Of a stretch of DNA of 64,000 nucleotides, positions 50,451 to 60,093 are shown one piece after another. Both the position numbers and the translations under genes were made by a program. Position 1 is the stretch's first letter, and the number at the start of each line of letters is the position of its first letter. The notes under the pieces were generated by a model. It was not told the DNA's origin. It saw nothing but the letters and a program-made list of their open reading frames with translations, and made no database searches. Source of the DNA: Saccharothrix tamanrassetensis (GTDB lineage Bacteria; Actinomycetota; Actinomycetes; Mycobacteriales; Pseudonocardiaceae); contig NZ_JACHJN010000001.1 in assembly GCF_014203665.1 (NCBI RefSeq), forward strand, positions 806,001 through 870,000, in the 5' to 3' direction.

Positions 50451-51875
50451 GTGCTACGACGTGTGAACAGCCTGGACCTGGCCCTGATGAGGCGTTCCGG
50501 GCAGCTGCCCGCGACACCCCTCGACCAGGGGATGAAAAGTTTGTCCAAAGCCGCCAACCACAGCGTGTTGTGGCTGAGCGTGGCCGCCGTGCTCGCGCTG
50601 CGCAAGGGCAAACCCCGGCGTTCGGCGCTGCGCGGGGTGGCCGCGATCGCCGGTGCCAGCGCCAGCGCCAGCCTGGTGGCCAAGCGGCTGTTCCCCCGCC
50701 GCCGGCCGGCCGCCGAACTGCTGGAGGTGCCCCGCCGCCTCACCAAGCGCCCCACGTCATCGTCGTTCCCGTCCGGCCACGCCGCGTCGGCGGCGGCGTT
50801 CACCACGGCGGTGGCGATGGAGTCGCCGGCGCTGGCCGCGGTGGTCGCCCCGGTCGCCGCCGCGGTCGCGTACTCGCGCGTGCACACCGGCGTGCACTGG
50901 CCGTCGGACGTGGCGGCGGGCGCCCTGATCGGCGTCGGCGCAGGCCTGCTGACCAGGCGTTGGTGGCCCGTCGGCCGCGACGACGCCGCCACCGCCCGCG
51001 ACCACGCGTCGTTGGAGGCGCTGGTCGACGGCGAGGGCCTGGTCGTCGTGGTGAACCCGAACTCCGGGCTCGGCGGCGACCCGACCGAGGACATCTGCCG
51101 CGAGTGGCCCAAGGCGCGGGTCGTCAGCATCGACGAGCTGGACACCGCCGTCGCCGACCACGGTCCGCGAGCGCTGGGCGTCGCGGGCGGTGACGGCACG
51201 GTGGCGGCGGTCGCGGCGGCCGCGGCGGCTCACCGCCTGCCCCTGGTGCTGGTCCCGGCGGGAACGCTGAACCACTTCGCGCGTGACGTCGGCGTGACCG
51301 GGTTGGAGGACGCCGCACGGGCGGTCGCAGCCGGTGACGGCGCGCTGGTCGACCTGGCGGCCGTGACCGTCGACGGCGAGGGTCCGCGCTGGTTCGTCAA
51401 CACGGCTTCCCTGGGCGGCTACCCCGACATGGTCCGGCTGCGCGAGAAGCTCGAGGGCCGCTGGGGCAAGTGGCCGGCGGCGGCGATGGCGATGGCGCAG
51501 GTCCTGCGCACGTCCCGGCCGTTGCGGGTCGAGCTGAACGGCGAGCCGCACCTGGTGTGGATGCTGTTCGTGGGCAACGGGCCGTACCGGCCGAAGGGCT
51601 TCGCGCCGACCATGCGCCCGGCGTTGGACGCGGGGCTGATGGACGTCCGGTACATCCGGGCGGACACCCGGTTCTCGCGTGCGCGGTTCTTCCTCGGCGC
51701 CGTCCTCGGCTCCCTGCACCGCAGCCGCACGTACCGCCACCTGGAGACGCGCTGGCTGGACGTGAAGGTGCTGGACGCGGCGGTGGCCATCGCCACGGAC
51801 GGCGAGGTCGGTCCCACCGGCTCCAGGTTCGAATTCCGCTCCCGCCCTGCCGCGCTGGCCATCTACCGGCCGTAG
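50451..51875 (+). CDS. Fusion of PAP2 phosphatase and diacylglycerol kinase-like domains
   Basis: 474 residues from GTG 50451. Residues about 1-170 are a PAP2 phosphatase: KRLFPRRRP (motif 1, K-x6-RP), SFPSGHAASAAA (motif 2, PSGH) and SRVHTGVHWPSDV (motif 3, SRxxxGxHxxxD), set between hydrophobic helices. Residues about 195-474 are a DAG-kinase/sphingosine-kinase-like domain: VVVVNPNSGLGG, LGVAGGDGTVAAVA (GGDGT) and VLVPAGTLNHFARDVGV. Both activities on one chain suggest dephosphorylation and rephosphorylation of the same type of lipid, but substrate identity is unknown. Divergent from pafA. Confidence 0.9.
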   Translation: MLRRVNSLDLALMRRSGQLPATPLDQGMKSLSKAANHSVLWLSVAAVLALRKGKPRRSALRGVAAIAGASASASLVAKRLFPRRRPAAELLEVPRRLTKRPTSSSFPSGHAASAAAFTTAVAMESPALAAVVAPVAAAVAYSRVHTGVHWPSDVAAGALIGVGAGLLTRRWWPVGRDDAATARDHASLEALVDGEGLVVVVNPNSGLGGDPTEDICREWPKARVVSIDELDTAVADHGPRALGVAGGDGTVAAVAAAAAAHRLPLVLVPAGTLNHFARDVGVTGLEDAARAVAAGDGALVDLAAVTVDGEGPRWFVNTASLGGYPDMVRLREKLEGRWGKWPAAAMAMAQVLRTSRPLRVELNGEPHLVWMLFVGNGPYRPKGFAPTMRPALDAGLMDVRYIRADTRFSRARFFLGAVLGSLHRSRTYRHLETRWLDVKVLDAAVAIATDGEVGPTGSRFEFRSRPAALAIYRP

Positions 51876-51901
51876 GACTTCCGGGCGTCCCGGCAATATG
51901 A

Positions 51902-51935
51902 TTGACTCCGTCAACTATTCAGTTGAGGGAGTCAA
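51902..51935 (+). promoter_or_regulatory. 15-bp-arm palindromic operator covering the MarR-GNAT ribosome-binding site
   Basis: TTGACTCCGTCAACT (51902-51916), loop ATTC, AGTTGAGGGAGTCAA (51921-51935), with one mismatch. The sequence TATGAT at 51897-51902 could be a -10 element directly before it. The right arm contains GAGGGAG, the ribosome-binding site for the ATG at 51938. The palindrome is therefore suited to autorepression by the MarR domain and could also fold in the mRNA. Confidence 0.65.
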
Positions 51936-51937
51936 CG

Positions 51938-52843
51938 ATGACGGTGGCGGACGTCCGGGCGTTCAACCGCTTCTACACCGGCGTGATCGGCGTGCTGGAC
52001 AGCGCCTACCTGAGTTCCCCGTACTCGTTGACCGAGGTCAGAGTGCTCTTCGAGCTGTCGCGGGGCACCACCGAGACGGTCGCGCTGCGCACCGGGCTCG
52101 GCTTGGACGCGGGCTACCTCAGCCGCATCCTCGGCCGCTTCGACCGCGAAGGCCTGATCACCCGCGCACCGTCGCCCGACGACGCCCGACGGCAGGTCGT
52201 CGGGCTCACCGAGGCGGGCCGGTCCGCGCTCGACGAACTGGACGTCCGGTCGAACGCGGAGATCGGCGCCCTGCTGGCGGGCGTGCCCGATTCCGAGCGG
52301 AACGCCCTGGTCGCGGCCATGGGCAAGATCCGGCGGATCCTCACCGGCGCGCCGCGCGCGTACCGGTTGCGCCCGCTCAGGCCGGGCGACCTGGGGTGGG
52401 TCGTGCACCGGCACGGTGTCCGGTACGCCGAGGAGTACGGCTACGACGAGACGTTCGAAGCGCTGGTCGCGCGGGTGGTCGCGGAGTACGTGGAGCGGCA
52501 CGACCCGGCGCGCGAGGCGGCGTGGATCGCCGAGGTCGACGGCGAGCCGGTCGGGTCGATCTTCTGCGTCCGCGCCGACGAGCGCACCGCGCAGCTCCGC
52601 CTGCTGCTGGTGGAGCCCTCGGCACGCGGCCTGGGCATCGGGAAGCGCCTGGTCGAGGAGTGCGTCCGGTTCGCCACCAGGGTCGGCTACCGGCGGATGG
52701 CGCTGGCGACCGTGTCCGAGGTCGACGTGGCCCGGGGCATCTACCGGCGGGCCGGGTTCGAGCCGGTGGCGAGCGTGCCGACGCGCAAGTGGGGCAAGGA
52801 CGTGGTGGAGGAGACGTGGGCGAAGGAGCTGGGTCCGACGTAG
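51938..52843 (+). CDS. MarR regulator fused to a GNAT acetyltransferase
   Basis: 301 residues from ATG 51938. Residues 1-145 are a MarR-type winged helix (SLTEVRVLFELSRG, ALRTGLGLDAGYLSRILGRF, RAPSPDDARRQVVGLTEAGR). Residues about 150-300 are a GNAT domain with acetyl-CoA loop LLLVEPSARGLGIGKRLVEE (R/Q-x-x-G-x-G/A) and IYRRAGFEPVA. Such fusions are found in actinobacteria and proteobacteria; the acetylation target is unknown. It probably represses itself through the palindrome upstream. Confidence 0.92.
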   Translation: MTVADVRAFNRFYTGVIGVLDSAYLSSPYSLTEVRVLFELSRGTTETVALRTGLGLDAGYLSRILGRFDREGLITRAPSPDDARRQVVGLTEAGRSALDELDVRSNAEIGALLAGVPDSERNALVAAMGKIRRILTGAPRAYRLRPLRPGDLGWVVHRHGVRYAEEYGYDETFEALVARVVAEYVERHDPAREAAWIAEVDGEPVGSIFCVRADERTAQLRLLLVEPSARGLGIGKRLVEECVRFATRVGYRRMALATVSEVDVARGIYRRAGFEPVASVPTRKWGKDVVEETWAKELGPT

Positions 52844-52907
52844 ACCACCATCGTGCGCGGGCGCGGCGAACCGATCAGCGGGCCGGCTCGCGCCTGCCCC
52901 ACCGCGT

Positions 52908-52941
52908 ACGAGAGGCCCGGCTGCGGCGCCGGGCCTCTCGT
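52908..52941. terminator. Strong bidirectional hairpin terminator
   Basis: ACGAGAGGCCCGG (52908-52920) pairs with CCGGGCCTCTCGT (52929-52941), a perfect 13-bp stem with the 8-nt loop CTGCGGCG. It lies between the stops of the convergent MarR-GNAT gene and the small membrane protein gene. Confidence 0.85.
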
Positions 52942-52949
52942 CTTCCTGG

Positions 52950-53282
52950 TCAGCCTGTCTCTCGTCGCGCGGCGGACCGCACCGCCGACGCGACCAGGCC
53001 CAACAACCCGATCTGCCCGGCTATCAGGCTGATCGTCGCCCACGGTGGGAAGTCCACCGGGACCGCTCGGAGCGTGAACACGGGGCCGAACAACGCCCCT
53101 AGCAGGACCAGCGCGTAGGCGACCGTGGTGAGCAGGCGGGGCGCCTGGCTCGACGGCACGGCCACTTCCACCATGAGGCCCGACTTCTCCACACGGATAC
53201 GCGCTGCGCGGGTGGGCTCGTCGTCCCAGCCCGCTGGGTGGTCGGACCCGGGCAAGCCCGGATCCGGTGTTGCGGCACTCAT
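52950..53282 (-). CDS. Small hypothetical membrane protein
   Basis: 110 residues from ATG 53282. A charged N-terminus (RIRVEKSGLMVEVAVPSSQ) is followed by two hydrophobic segments (LLTTVAYALVLLGALFGPVF and WATISLIAGQIGLLGLVASAV). I do not recognise a family. The strong terminator just downstream supports a real transcription unit. Function unknown. Confidence 0.6.
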   Translation of the reverse strand: MSAATPDPGLPGSDHPAGWDDEPTRAARIRVEKSGLMVEVAVPSSQAPRLLTTVAYALVLLGALFGPVFTLRAVPVDFPPWATISLIAGQIGLLGLVASAVRSAARRETG

Positions 53283-53616
53283 GGTGAAGTGCGCCCTTCC
53301 TCCACCGGACAGGGGAGCCCACCGTGGACTCCGCACGCCGGCGGACGCTCACTCGGCGACGACGCGGTCAGAGCCCCGTCCTGACCGGACCGTCGGGTGC
53401 CGATTCGATTCACTGCGAGCGATTTCGAGTGACACCCGGTGCAGTGAGCAGATGTTCGACGCACTTCACTGATGGCGACCACCTGGCTGGTGGCCCGCTT
53501 CACACCTTACCGAGGCAAGCACGATAAAGCCACATATTCACCACTGATTCTGTGGCTGTTCGGTGCCGACTCTGCGATACTGGACAGGTCCGGAGTCGTC
53601 GGAGGAAGGTGCGCAC
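53283..53616. other. 334-bp intergenic region, no gene seen
   Basis: It holds the divergent upstream regions of the small membrane protein and the ribbon-helix-helix protein. The segment near 53520-53580 is AT-richer than average, with GATACT at 53575-53580 as a possible -10 for the + strand gene. TCACTGC near 53411 and GCAGTGA near 53442 form an inverted repeat with a long loop. No longer open frame has a recognisable product. Confidence 0.5.
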
Positions 53617-53859
53617 ATGTCGTCGGTCGAGCGGGCCGCGAAAGGGCCTGCGGTGGTGGACCGCGTCAACGTCGCGCTCATCGCCGAGGCGGTGGAGGCG
53701 ATGGGGAAGCTCCAGGAACGCACCGGGCTGAAGAAGGTCGACCTGGTGAACCGGGCGCTGCTGATCTACGAGTTCATCGACGCCGAGCTGCGCGCGGGCA
53801 GCAAGGTGCTGCTGCGCGATCCCGAAGGGCGCGACCAGCTGGTCAAGATCTTCCTGTGA
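53617..53859 (+). CDS. Small ribbon-helix-helix-like protein
   Basis: 80 residues from ATG 53617 with GGAGGAAGG upstream. VDRVNVALIAEAVEAMGKL could be the N-terminal strand and first helix of a ribbon-helix-helix DNA-binding fold. ERTGLKKVDLVNRALLIYEF gives the second helix, and a C-terminal extension follows. Such small proteins act as antitoxins or local repressors, but no toxin gene is adjacent. It is a single-gene unit ended by a perfect hairpin, and lies just beyond prcA, which converges on it. Confidence 0.65.
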   Translation: MSSVERAAKGPAVVDRVNVALIAEAVEAMGKLQERTGLKKVDLVNRALLIYEFIDAELRAGSKVLLRDPEGRDQLVKIFL

Positions 53860-53865
53860 GACGAC

Positions 53866-53895
53866 GAAGGCCCCGGCTGGGCAGCCGGGGCCTTC
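53866..53895. terminator. Perfect 13-bp-stem hairpin between the RHH gene and prcA
   Basis: GAAGGCCCCGGCT (53866-53878), loop GGGC, AGCCGGGGCCTTC (53883-53895). It is eight bases after the stop of the small + strand gene and 15 bases after the stop of prcA on the other strand, so it can end transcription from both sides. Confidence 0.88.
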
Positions 53896-53910
53896 CGCCG
53901 GTCGCGCGGA

Positions 53911-54765
53911 CTACTTCTCGTCGTCGTTCGGCGGCAGGTTCACGTCCGTCACCGGCTTCTTCCGGCTGCCCTTCGCGGGCGGGGCCGGGGTGTCGGCCGC
54001 GGTGTCGGTGGCCGGGGCATCGGCAGCCGGGGCGTCTTCGGCAGGCTCATCGGCCGGGGCGTCGACCGCCAGCAGCGGCGTCAGGGCAGCGCCGGTGATG
54101 CGGCGGAACGCCCGGCGGAGGCGGTCGCGTTCCAGCACCGCCACCTCCAGCTTCGGCTGGTCCAGCAGGTCCGGCTTGCCGTTGCCGGTGCTGGTGCTGC
54201 CGGCGCTGAGCGCCTTGACCGCGACCCGCACGGCGTCCGCCAGCGGCAGGTTCTCCTCGTACGCGTCCTTGAGGGCGTTGCCGGTCGCCTCGGCCTGGCC
54301 ACCCATCACGACGTACTGCGGCTCCTCCACGATGGAGCCGTCGTAGGTCAGCCGGTACAGCGTGTCCTGCTCCGCCGAGTGGCCGACCTCGGCGACGCAG
54401 ATCTCCACCTCCAGCGGCTTGATCTGCTCGCTGAACACCGAGCCCAGCGTCTGCGCGTACACGTTCGCCAGCGACCGGCCCGTCACGTCGCGCGGGTCGT
54501 TCTGGTAGCCCCGGATGTCGGCGAAGCGGATGCCGGCTTGGCGCAGGTTCTCGAACTCGCTGTAGCGGCCGACCGCGGCGAAGCCGATGCGGTCGTAGAT
54601 CTCCGAGACCTTGTGCAGCGTCGCGGAGGGGTTCTCCGCCACGAACAGCACGCCGTCGGCGTAGCGCAGCACGACGACGCTGCGGCCTCGGGCGATGCCC
54701 TTCCTGGCGTACTCCGAACGGTCCCGGAGGATCTGCTCGGGAGAGGCGTACAACGGCATCGTCAC
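53911..54765 (-). CDS. prcA: 20S proteasome alpha subunit PrcA
   Basis: 284 residues from GTG 54765 (ATG two codons later is an alternative). The N-terminal [21 protein letters not shown] is the actinobacterial alpha-subunit gate region. [27 protein letters not shown] is the family signature, here given as one segment in two halves by position (residues about 38-63). The C-terminal 50 residues are an acidic Ala/Asp/Pro-rich tail. It forms the outer rings of the 20S particle. It follows prcB after 38 bp in the order pup-prcB-prcA. Confidence 0.96.
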   Translation of the reverse strand: MTMPLYASPEQILRDRSEYARKGIARGRSVVVLRYADGVLFVAENPSATLHKVSEIYDRIGFAAVGRYSEFENLRQAGIRFADIRGYQNDPRDVTGRSLANVYAQTLGSVFSEQIKPLEVEICVAEVGHSAEQDTLYRLTYDGSIVEEPQYVVMGGQAEATGNALKDAYEENLPLADAVRVAVKALSAGSTSTGNGKPDLLDQPKLEVAVLERDRLRRAFRRITGAALTPLLAVDAPADEPAEDAPAADAPATDTAADTPAPPAKGSRKKPVTDVNLPPNDDEK

Positions 54766-54803
54766 TGGTGCGGCTCCTGGGTTCGGCGGGTGGACGGAGG
54801 GGC

Positions 54804-55655
54804 TCAGCCGGTCGGGCTCGACCGGCGGGCTTCGACGACCGCCTCGGCCAGCGCGGCGGTCCGCTCCTCGGGGAGGTGCGCCGCACCGTCGGCGGCGGTG
54901 ATGGTCACCACGACGGGGTAGATCCTCCGGACGATGTCCGGCCCGCCGGTGGCCGTGTCGTCGTCGGCCGCGTCGTAGAGCGCCTCGATCGCGGCCCGCG
55001 TGGCGCCTTCGGCGTCCGCGTTCGGGTCGTAGAGCTTCTTCAGCGCCGACTTCGCGAACAGCGAGCCCGAGCCGACCGCCTGGTAGCCCTGCGACTCCTC
55101 GTACCGGCCGCCGGTCACGTCGTAGGACACGATCCGGCCGGCGCGGTCCGGGTCGGGTGCGTCGGCGTCGAAGCCCGCGAACAGCGGCACGACCGCGAGA
55201 CCGGCGAGCGCGGCGTCCAGGTTGCCCTTGATCATCGCGGAGAGCCGGTTCGCCTTGCCGTCCAGCGACAGCGAGACGCCCTCGATCTTCTCGTAGTGCC
55301 GCAGTTCGACCGCGAACAGCCGGACGATCTCGATCGCGATACCCGCCGTGCCCGCGATGCCCACCGCCGAGTAGTCGTCGGTGATGAAGACCTTCTTCAT
55401 GTCGCGCTGGGCGATGACGTTGCCCATGGTGGCCCGCCGGTCACCGGCGATCACCACGCCGCCCTTGAACGTCAGCGCCACGATCGTGGTGCCGTGCGGC
55501 GCCTGCACCACCGACCCCTCCGGGTACTGCCGTGCGGACGGCAGCAGCTCCGGGGCCTGGGCGCGGAGGAAATCGGTGAACGACGACGACCCCGGCCGAA
55601 GGTAGGCCGGGGGCAGCGACGCGGCCGGGTAGTGCCCGGTCGAGCTGTGGTCCAT
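54804..55655 (-). CDS. prcB: 20S proteasome beta subunit PrcB
   Basis: 283 residues with a 55-residue propeptide. Autocleavage before Thr56 ([12 protein letters not shown]) exposes the N-terminal Thr nucleophile of the mature 228-residue subunit. [15 protein letters not shown] with Asp and Arg, and the Lys in [19 protein letters not shown], match the beta-type active site. It forms the inner catalytic rings and degrades pupylated proteins. It lies 35 bp downstream of pup. Confidence 0.96.
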   Translation of the reverse strand: MDHSSTGHYPAASLPPAYLRPGSSSFTDFLRAQAPELLPSARQYPEGSVVQAPHGTTIVALTFKGGVVIAGDRRATMGNVIAQRDMKKVFITDDYSAVGIAGTAGIAIEIVRLFAVELRHYEKIEGVSLSLDGKANRLSAMIKGNLDAALAGLAVVPLFAGFDADAPDPDRAGRIVSYDVTGGRYEESQGYQAVGSGSLFAKSALKKLYDPNADAEGATRAAIEALYDAADDDTATGGPDIVRRIYPVVVTITAADGAAHLPEERTAALAEAVVEARRSSPTG

Positions 55656-55690
55656 AGGTGCGCTTTTCTCCCTGCTCCCGGCGGGGGCTG

Positions 55691-55885
55691 CTACTCGCCG
55701 CCCTTTTGCACGTACGCGCGGACGAAGTCCTCGGCGTTCTCCTCCAGCACGTCGTCGATCTCGTCGAGGATGGCGTCCACGTCCTCGCCGAGCTTCTCCC
55801 GACGCTCCTGGCCGGCACCGGCCGCGCCGTCGCCGTTCTCGTCGCCGTCACCGCCGCCTTGCCGCTGGACCTGTTCCTGGGACAT
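55691..55885 (-). CDS. pup: Prokaryotic ubiquitin-like protein Pup, C-terminal Glu form
   Basis: 64 residues. The N-terminal half is Gly/Gln/Asp-rich and disordered. The C-terminal half is the conserved coiled-coil helix that binds the ATPase and PafA ([30 protein letters not shown]). The last residues are KGGE, not KGGQ. Pup with a terminal Gln must first be deamidated by Dop; this form is ready for ligation by PafA. It is the first gene of pup-prcB-prcA, 86 bp downstream of dop. Confidence 0.96.
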   Translation of the reverse strand: MSQEQVQRQGGGDGDENGDGAAGAGQERREKLGEDVDAILDEIDDVLEENAEDFVRAYVQKGGE

Positions 55886-55971
55886 GTCGACCTCCCCGCT
55901 TCTCCGGTCCTTGCCGTTCAACACTACCCACCGGGTCCGACATTTCGCGCCTGCCACCCGCGTGGACTTGA

Positions 55972-57465
55972 TCAGCCCCTGGTGAGCGCCTCGACGAGCT
56001 GCTCGGCCGTGTCGGAGGCCTCCAGCAGCGCGCCGACGTGGGCCTTCGTGCCGCGCAGCGGCTCCAGCGTCGGGATGCGGACGAGCGACTCGCGGCCCAG
56101 GTCGAAGATCACCGAGTCCCACGACGCCGCCGCCACCGCGGTCGGGTACCGCTCCAGGCACCGGCCGCGGAAGTAGGCCCGGGTGTCCTCCGGCGGCGCG
56201 AGCACGGCCGCGCGCACCTCTTCTTCGCTGACCAGGCGTTTCATCGAACCGCGGGCCACCAGCCGGTTGTACAGGCCCTTGTCCAGCCGCACGTCGGAGT
56301 ACTGGAGGTCGACCAGGTGCAGCCGGGGCGAGCCCCAGGCCAGGCCGTCGCGGGCCCGGTAGCCCTCCAGCAGGCGCAGCTTGGCCGGCCAGTCGAGCCG
56401 GTCCGCGCACTCCTGCGGGTCGCGGGCCAGCGCGTCCAGCACCTCGCCCCACACCTTGAGCACCTCGCGGTCGCCGTAGCCCTCCTCCTCGACGAACCGG
56501 GAGGCGCGCTCGAAGTAGGCGTTCTGGATGTCCAGGCCGGTGAACTTGCGCCCGCCGGCCAGCTCCACCCGGGTCTTCAGGGTCGGGTCGTGGCTGATCT
56601 GGTGCACCGCCCGCACCGGGTCGAGCAGCCGCAGGTCGTCGAACCGGCGACCCGCCTCGATCATGTCCAGCACCAGCGACGTGGTACCGACCTTGAGGTA
56701 CGTGGAGTACTCGGCGAGGTTCGCGTCGCCGATGATGACGTGCAGCCGGCGGTACTTGTCGGCGTCGGCGTGCGGCTCGTCGCGGGTGTTGATGATGCCG
56801 CGCTTGAGCGTGGTCTCCAGGCCGACCTCGACCTCGATGTAGTCCGAGCGCTGGGACAGCTGGAAGCCGGCCTCCTCGCCGGACGCGCCGATGCCGACCC
56901 GCCCGGAGCCCACGACGACCTGCCGGGACGCGAAGAACGGCGTGAGGCCCGCGATCACCGCCGTGAACGGGGTGCTGCGCTGCATCAGGTAGTTCTCGTG
57001 GGTGCCGTAGCTGGCGCCCTTGCCGTCCACGTTGTTCTTGTACAGCTGGAGCCGGGGCTGGCCGGGGACGGTGGCGGCGCGCATGGCCGCCTCCTCCATC
57101 ACCCGCTCCCCCGCCTTGTCCCAGATCACCGCGTCGCGCGCGTTGGTGACCTCGGGCGCGGAGTACTCCGGGTGCGCGTGGTCGACGTACAGGCGCGCGC
57201 CGTTGGTGAGGATGACGTTGGCCGCGCCCAGGTCCTCGACGTCGCTGTCGCCGGGGTGCCCGCCGGGGGCGCCGAGGTCGAAGCCGCGCGCGTCCCGCAG
57301 CGGCGATTCGACCTCGTAGTCCCAGCGCGCGCGCCGGGCGCGCGGTATGTCGGCGGCCGCCGCGTAGGCGAGCACCACCTGTGTCGAGGTGAGCACCGGG
57401 TTGGCCGTCGCGTCACCCGGCACCGAGATGCCGTACTCGACTTCGGTTCCCATGATCCGCCGCAT
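55972..57465 (-). CDS. dop: Depupylase/Pup deamidase Dop
   Basis: 497 residues from ATG 57465 (start [14 protein letters not shown] matches mycobacterial Dop). An insertion after residue 40 ([20 protein letters not shown] and following) is the Dop loop absent in Paf[15 protein letters not shown] holds the catalytic Asp region. [37 protein letters not shown] and [19 protein letters not shown] are typical. It removes Pup from targets and, where Pup ends in Gln, deamidates it. As Pup here already ends in Glu, depupylation should be its main job. It lies 53 bp downstream of an FtsX permease gene rather than the mpa/arc ATPase. Confidence 0.95.
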   Translation of the reverse strand: MRRIMGTEVEYGISVPGDATANPVLTSTQVVLAYAAAADIPRARRARWDYEVESPLRDARGFDLGAPGGHPGDSDVEDLGAANVILTNGARLYVDHAHPEYSAPEVTNARDAVIWDKAGERVMEEAAMRAATVPGQPRLQLYKNNVDGKGASYGTHENYLMQRSTPFTAVIAGLTPFFASRQVVVGSGRVGIGASGEEAGFQLSQRSDYIEVEVGLETTLKRGIINTRDEPHADADKYRRLHVIIGDANLAEYSTYLKVGTTSLVLDMIEAGRRFDDLRLLDPVRAVHQISHDPTLKTRVELAGGRKFTGLDIQNAYFERASRFVEEEGYGDREVLKVWGEVLDALARDPQECADRLDWPAKLRLLEGYRARDGLAWGSPRLHLVDLQYSDVRLDKGLYNRLVARGSMKRLVSEEEVRAAVLAPPEDTRAYFRGRCLERYPTAVAAASWDSVIFDLGRESLVRIPTLEPLRGTKAHVGALLEASDTAEQLVEALTRG

Positions 57466-57518
57466 ATGTCGCAGCCTACGGCGTGCCACCGACATTCCGT
57501 CGGGCCCCGGGTCACGTT

Positions 57519-59993
57519 TCACCCTGCGGCCAGTCCGGCGGCGGGCCGGATGCGGGACGCCCCGCGGGCCGGTCCGAAGGCCGCGAGCACCGCCAGCGCG
57601 ACCACGCCCACCCCTCCGATCAGCAACGGGAGCAGCGACGCGGTGGGCAGGACGTACACCCCGACCGCCAGCAGCGTCAGCTCCGCGTACACCAGGCCGA
57701 ACATCCCGCCGCCCAGCACGCCGACCAGCGCGAGCAGCACCGCCTCGGCCATCACACCGCCCTGCAGACCGCCCCTGGTCACGCCCAAGGCCCGGCGCAG
57801 CGCCATCTCCTTGCGGCGTTCCTGCACGGAGATCGTGAGCGCGGTGCCGATACCGGTCACGGCGACCGCGACCGACAGTCCCATCAGGATCATCAGCACC
57901 AGGACGCCCAGTTCGAGGTAGCGCTGGTTCTGCGCGGTCGTGTCCACCCGGGTGCTCACCAGCACGGTCGGAGCGGCGCTCAGCGAGGCCCGCACGGCGT
58001 TCTGGAACGCGGCGGGGTCCGCGCCCGGCTTGAACGCCACGAGGATCTTGGACGCGGGCGCGAGGGTCTCGTCGGCGAGGATCGCGTCGGCGTTGTCGAC
58101 CAGCGTGTCGGGCACCGTGCCCACGAACGTCGCCGTGCGCGACCCGCCCGGCAGGCCTTCCAGGGTCACCGGCTGCCCGACCACCGCGTCGAGGTTGCGC
58201 GCGGTGTACTCCTGCAACAGCACCGTCCCCGGGCGGAAGTCCGGCCGCTCGACGCGCTGTGCGGCCAGCCACTCGCGCATCCGGTCCGCGTCCACGCCTC
58301 CCACGATCATCCGGTAGTCCTCGCCGGATGCGTCCCGCTGGGTGCCTTTCGCGTTGTGCATGACGACGCTTCCGGCGACCTCGGGCCGGTTCGCGGCGGC
58401 CGCCGCACCCGCGTCGAGCGCCCGACCACCCGAGTCGGAGATGACGGCGTCCGGTCGCGGCTCGTTGCTGAACTCGTCTTCCAGTCGCTGCGCGGAGCCG
58501 ACCGTGACGGCGAAGTAGGTGACCATCGAGGCGGCCAGCAGCAGCGGCATCGCCACCGACGCGGACCGCTGCGGCACGCGCCGCACCTCGGCGGCGGCCA
58601 GCTTCCACTGCGCTCCCCCGAACCTGCTCGCGACCGAGCCGAAGACGCGGCCCAGCCCCGGCACCACGACCGGGCCGAGCACCCCGAACAGGCCCGCGAC
58701 CGCGGCGATGCCGGAGAACAGGATCAGGAAGATCGCCAGGACCGAGCCCTTCGCGAACACGCCGAGCAGCGCCATCACGGCCGCCGCGCCCACCAGGACG
58801 ACACCGAGGACGCGCCGGCGACGCACCGCCGAGGAGTCCGGCGTCGCGCCTTCGGACGTGCGCAGCGCCGCGAGCGGCGAGATGCGGGCGGCGGCCAGCG
58901 ACGGGCGCACGGCGGCGAACGCGCTGAGCACGGCGGCCACCGACACCCCGAGGACCAGGTACCCGATGCCGGGCAGCAGCGGGGGGCTCAACTCGACCGC
59001 GCCGAGCAGGGCGGAGAGGCCGGTGGAGTCGAACAGCCTGGACAGCAGCCACGCCACCGATCCGCCGAGGACCGCGCCCACGGCACCGGCGACCGCGCCG
59101 CTCACCAGCGCTTCGAGCAGGTTCGCCCACACCAGGGGCCCGCGATGGGCGCCGAGGCACCGCAGCAGGGCGGTGTGCCGCTGGCGCTGCGCGTACACGG
59201 CGCGGAACGTCGCCGAAGCCACGAAGACCGAGGTCGCCAGCGCGAGGATGCTGAACGGCAGCAACACCGCCACCAGGTCGTTGCTCGCCGGTTCGGCCCG
59301 CACCGCCGACGCCGTGTCGACCCGCAAATCCGTGCCCGCCGCCTGCGCGACCGCCGCCGCGTCACCGCCGACGACGTGCAACTGGAGGAACCGGGGCGTG
59401 CCGCCGAGCTTGGCCGCGAGGCCTTCGCCGACCACGATCGAGGGCTCCTCGCCCTGCGCGCCCCGCGCGGTGATCCCCCGGATCACCACGTCGAGCGGCC
59501 GGCCGGCGGCGTCGGCCAATCGGGTGGAGCCGCCGGTGCTGAGCCCGTGCTGGTAGGCGGTCACCCGGTCGACCGCGATCTCGCCGTCGTAGCCGGGTGG
59601 GCGGCCCTCCAGGATCGGCACCCGGCGCAGCCCCTCGCGGTCGACCTCGATGTCGGCGTTGGCCCGGTTCGCGCTCGCCCGGCCGTCGGTGAGCAGGAGG
59701 TCGGCCTCGACCACGCGGGCCGGCACGACCTCGCGCACCCCGGCGACCGCCGCGATCCGGTCGACCGCCGCCTGGTCCAGGACCGCGTCGGAGTACGGCA
59801 CCGTCCGGACGACCAGATCCGCGTCGGACGGCACCACGGGTGCGCCGTCCCGGGTCGCCTGGACCATGGCGTCGCTCATCATCAGGGCTGCCAGCAGGCA
59901 GGCGACGCCGACGACCAGGGCGACTCCGGGCAGCACGGCGCGACCGGGCCGGTTGCGGAACTCGGCCATGGCCAGCCGCAGGGATGTGGGCAC
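57519..59993 (-). CDS. FtsX-family ABC transporter permease, no adjacent ATPase
   Basis: 824 residues from GTG 59993, preceded by [40 protein letters not shown] is the first membrane segment by position. An extracytoplasmic domain follows (about residues 50-250), then the first FtsX core with [20 protein letters not shown] middle helix group, a second extracytoplasmic domain, and the second core with [20 protein letters not shown] complete the duplicated architecture. Its ATP-binding partner should be encoded nearby, but upstream lies a + strand NUDIX gene and downstream dop. Role uncertain. Same family as the truncated gene at 1-1920. Confidence 0.9.
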   Translation of the reverse strand: MPTSLRLAMAEFRNRPGRAVLPGVALVVGVACLLAALMMSDAMVQATRDGAPVVPSDADLVVRTVPYSDAVLDQAAVDRIAAVAGVREVVPARVVEADLLLTDGRASANRANADIEVDREGLRRVPILEGRPPGYDGEIAVDRVTAYQHGLSTGGSTRLADAAGRPLDVVIRGITARGAQGEEPSIVVGEGLAAKLGGTPRFLQLHVVGGDAAAVAQAAGTDLRVDTASAVRAEPASNDLVAVLLPFSILALATSVFVASATFRAVYAQRQRHTALLRCLGAHRGPLVWANLLEALVSGAVAGAVGAVLGGSVAWLLSRLFDSTGLSALLGAVELSPPLLPGIGYLVLGVSVAAVLSAFAAVRPSLAAARISPLAALRTSEGATPDSSAVRRRRVLGVVLVGAAAVMALLGVFAKGSVLAIFLILFSGIAAVAGLFGVLGPVVVPGLGRVFGSVASRFGGAQWKLAAAEVRRVPQRSASVAMPLLLAASMVTYFAVTVGSAQRLEDEFSNEPRPDAVISDSGGRALDAGAAAAANRPEVAGSVVMHNAKGTQRDASGEDYRMIVGGVDADRMREWLAAQRVERPDFRPGTVLLQEYTARNLDAVVGQPVTLEGLPGGSRTATFVGTVPDTLVDNADAILADETLAPASKILVAFKPGADPAAFQNAVRASLSAAPTVLVSTRVDTTAQNQRYLELGVLVLMILMGLSVAVAVTGIGTALTISVQERRKEMALRRALGVTRGGLQGGVMAEAVLLALVGVLGGGMFGLVYAELTLLAVGVYVLPTASLLPLLIGGVGVVALAVLAAFGPARGASRIRPAAGLAAG

Positions 59994-60093
59994 GACTCCT
60001 CCTAGTGACGCGAACGTCACGACCGTAGGAACGGGGGTCGTCGGCGGGCGTCGGCCCGGGGTATCACTGACGGGTACGACCTGGGGAGGATCT

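Noticed and set aside
55972-59160. 1062-codon minus-strand frame spanning dop and the FtsX gene
   Set aside because: Only its last 497 codons are dop; the upstream part is out of frame with the permease and meaningless. The dop start at 57465 fits the family.
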